DNA from: Zobellella taiwanensis
GTDB taxonomy: Bacteria; Pseudomonadota; Gammaproteobacteria; Enterobacterales; Aeromonadaceae
Direction of reading: 5' to 3'
NCBI RefSeq assembly: GCF_003012795.1
Contig: NZ_PXYH01000007.1
Span: 62,001 to 126,000, forward strand
Length of the DNA stretch: 64,000 nucleotides
The notes beneath the pieces were generated by a model. The model worked only from the letters and a program-made list of their open reading frames with translations, did no database searches and was not told the DNA's origin. This document shows, piece by piece, positions 62,204-64,000 of this stretch. Positions within the stretch are counted from its first letter, which is position 1. Each line of letters starts with the position of its first letter. A program made the translations under genes and the position numbers.

Positions 62204-63629
62204 ACCGCGTCACAAGCGTTCCTGGGCGCCCTATTTTTACTCCCAGTTCACCCTGTTCTGCGTCGTCATCCTGGCCCTGATGGTGTTGCAGCTGGTGCTG
62301 CAATACTGGCTGCCCCGCTATTTCGGCTGGTTTCTCGGCGCCAGCCTGCTGCTGGCCCTGGCGCTGATCGCCCTGGCCCTGCGCGAGGCCCGCCAGGCCG
62401 CCCTGACCCAGGAACATATTTGCCGGCGGCTGCAAAACGCCGCGGCCGGGCATATCTATCAGCGGCTCGGCAACACCCGCAACAAGGGCGAGGTGGGCCA
62501 GGTGGCCTGGGCCCTGAACGACCTGCTCGATGTCATCGAAACCTATTTCAAGGAGGCCTCGGCCTGTTTCGGCCATGCCGCCGAGGGGGACTTTTCCCGC
62601 CAGGCGATGACGGTAGGCCTGCCCGGGGACTTCAGCCAGTCCCTCAACAAGATCAACGACGCCATGGGCGTCATGTCGCGGGTGCAGGCGCTGACCAGCG
62701 AAAACCGGCTCACCGCCGGCCTGCACCGGCTCAATGCCCGCCACCTGCTGCAGGACCTGCAGGTGACCGAACGGGATCTGGGCGACATCGACCGCTTGAT
62801 GGCCGAGGTACACGGCCTGGCCGAGCACAGCGCCGCCAGCGCCGGGGATGCCCAGAGCCGGGTGCGCCAGGTAGCCGACGCCAGTCGCCAAATCCAGCAG
62901 CACATGGCGCAGATGCGGCAGGCAGCCGAGCAGCTCGACCGGCATCGACAGCATATCGTCGACGCCCTGGCGATGATCCGCGAGATTACCGACCAGACCA
63001 ACCTGCTGGCGCTCAACGCCAGCATAGAGGCCGCCCGCGCCGGCGAACACGGCCGCGGCTTCAGCGTGGTGGCCAACGAGGTGCGCGCCCTGTCGGAACG
63101 AACCCAGGCCACGGCCTCGGGCATTGCCGAGCACCTGGCGGCCTTCGAGGCCAGCATGCAGGAACTCGGCCTGCGCCAGCAACAGACCGATCAGCAGGCC
63201 CGCCAGGCCGACCTGGCCATCCGCCATGTGGAGGAAGTGGTGATCACCACCAATACCGCCGCCGGCCAGACCCGCGGCCTGGTGGAGCAGGCCCGCTGGC
63301 TGGGGCTGCAGTCCCTGCTCAAGGTCGAACAGCTGGTGTTGAAGCAAACCGGCTACCGGCTGCTGGAAGACGGGGAGGACATGGCAGCGCGGGAACGGAT
63401 GGCGGCATTGCAGCAACAGGGCCGCTTTGGCCAGTGGCTGGAGCAGCATCCCGATCCCGGGCTGGCGGCCTGCCGCCAGGCGCTGGACCAGGCCTTCGCC
63501 GAGGCCCTGGCGCTGCGCGCCCGGGGCGCGGACGACGCGCAGCTGCTGGCGCAGGTCGAACGGGCCGAGCACAGTTCCGCCGCCTGGATGGCCGAACTCT
63601 CCCGCCTGCGCCTGCCCGCCCCGGGCTGA
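62193..63629 (+). CDS. Methyl-accepting chemotaxis-type receptor with PAS partner and degenerate CZB-like C terminus
   Basis: 478-aa protein: two adjacent N-terminal membrane helices (about residues 18-62) with almost no periplasmic part, a HAMP-like stretch, the receptor signalling domain with the highly conserved hairpin [21 protein letters not shown] and [19 protein letters not shown], and a C-terminal domain (about 385-478) resembling the zinc-binding CZB domain ([27 protein letters not shown]). The expected CZB His/Cys ligands are replaced, so it may not bind zinc. Lack of an external sensor fits sensing through the PAS protein encoded just upstream. The ATG at 62193 overlaps that gene by 11 bases. 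Confidence 0.88.
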   Translation: MPAKPRHKRSWAPYFYSQFTLFCVVILALMVLQLVLQYWLPRYFGWFLGASLLLALALIALALREARQAALTQEHICRRLQNAAAGHIYQRLGNTRNKGEVGQVAWALNDLLDVIETYFKEASACFGHAAEGDFSRQAMTVGLPGDFSQSLNKINDAMGVMSRVQALTSENRLTAGLHRLNARHLLQDLQVTERDLGDIDRLMAEVHGLAEHSAASAGDAQSRVRQVADASRQIQQHMAQMRQAAEQLDRHRQHIVDALAMIREITDQTNLLALNASIEAARAGEHGRGFSVVANEVRALSERTQATASGIAEHLAAFEASMQELGLRQQQTDQQARQADLAIRHVEEVVITTNTAAGQTRGLVEQARWLGLQSLLKVEQLVLKQTGYRLLEDGEDMAARERMAALQQQGRFGQWLEQHPDPGLAACRQALDQAFAEALALRARGADDAQLLAQVERAEHSSAAWMAELSRLRLPAPG

Positions 63630-63703
63630 AACAGTCCTTGTTCACTTTATCGCCTCGGGTTAGGATCGGCCCCCTTTTTTCGCCGATCACGCCCGAGGAC
63701 ACC

Positions 63704-64000
63704 ATGAAAACCTTTATCCCCAGCAAAGATGCCGCCCTGGAAGACTCCATCGACTACTTCCAGCGCCAGCTCCAGGCGCTGGGGTTCAACATCGAGGAAG
63801 CCTCCTGGCTGAATCCGGTGCCCAACGTCTGGTCGGTGCATATCCGCGACAAGGACTGCCCCCTGTGCTTCACCAACGGCAAGGGCGCCAGTAAAAAAGC
63901 CGCCCTGGCCTCGGCCCTGGGCGAATACTTCGAGCGCCTGGCCACCAACTACTTTTTTGCCGACTTCTACCTGGGCCGCGACATCGCCGGGGGCGACTTC
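63704..64000 (+). CDS. ycaO: YcaO-type protein, S12 methylthiotransferase accessory factor (partial, runs off the end)
   Basis: The first 99 codons of an open frame cut by the window end. It matches E. coli YcaO nearly identically in the visible part: FIPSKDAALEDSI, GFNIEEASWLNPVPNVWSVH, CFTNGKGASKKAALASALGE and YFERLATNYFFADFYLG. YcaO works with RimO in beta-methylthiolation of ribosomal protein S12. GAGGA lies four bases upstream of the ATG. The last base is within the codon series and the rest of the roughly 580-residue protein lies outside. Confidence 0.93.
   Translation, partial: MKTFIPSKDAALEDSIDYFQRQLQALGFNIEEASWLNPVPNVWSVHIRDKDCPLCFTNGKGASKKAALASALGEYFERLATNYFFADFYLGRDIAGGDF

Overview
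The window is 64 kb of GC-rich DNA (roughly two thirds G+C by eye) from a gammaproteobacterium. The gene order ligA-zipA-cysZ-cysK-crr, lysO next to an artPIQM-like operon, and mtlADR is enteric-like. The flagellar cluster instead has the Vibrio/Aeromonas-type H-ring genes flgO, flgP and flgT and a cheV-cheR pair beside flgB. Together this points to a marine Aeromonadales-type organism (Oceanimonas/Zobellella-like). That placement is inference from synteny and composition, not from a search.

Layout. (1) 1-4550 is an accessory block: a hipBA toxin-antitoxin pair and a stand-alone AAA-ATPase/PD-(D/E)XK gene, each bracketed by arrays of a GC-rich multi-hairpin repeat. (2) 4551-16663 is a housekeeping block: ligA, zipA, cysZ, the cell-wall pair mepK/ldtD, cysK, crr (ptsH and ptsI are not beside it), a HlyU-like gene, tmcA and dsdA. 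(3) 16771-20559 holds a diverged repeat copy, a lipoprotein, a large basic-amino-acid decarboxylase and a glutathione transferase. (4) 20651-38246 is a nearly complete flagellar rod/hook/filament-junction locus (flgBCDEFGHIJKL, cheR, cheV, flgA, flgM, flgN, flgO, flgP, flgT). It carries recognisable sigma-54 promoters before flgB, flgF and flgA and perfect sigma-28 promoters before flgM and flgO. The flgD-flgE part is markedly AT-richer than its surroundings. (5) 38331-51467 is mixed: tRNA-Arg, two SDR enzymes, DUF1904, TraB/GumN, a 46-aa membrane protein, smrA, an M32 carboxypeptidase, a DCC protein, a FabH-like synthase, two identical tRNA-Tyr genes, an RND pump with its adaptor, and xthA. 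(6) 51533-55928 is a basic amino acid ABC importer (artPIQM order) divergent from the lysine exporter lysO, with candidate tandem ARG boxes between them. (7) 56354-60207 is the mannitol operon mtlA-mtlD-mtlR behind four CRP-like sites. (8) 60319-64000 holds asd, a PAS protein overlapping a chemoreceptor, and the start of ycaO.

How the genes work together. ldtD (makes 3-3 peptidoglycan cross-links) and mepK (cleaves them) form a pair. The flagellar genes form a sigma-54/sigma-28 hierarchy that builds a rod, hook and H-ring, with FlgM/FlgN controlling late assembly. The artPIQM-like importer and lysO share an intergenic region that could balance basic amino acid uptake and export through ArgR. 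Mannitol uptake through MtlA needs EI and HPr, which must be encoded outside this window.

Most of the window is ordinary core genome. The parts most worth a second look are the repeat arrays around hipBA and the ATPase gene, the AT-rich flgDE segment, the artP-lysO control region, and the split PAS/MCP receptor whose C-terminal CZB-like domain appears to have lost its zinc ligands.
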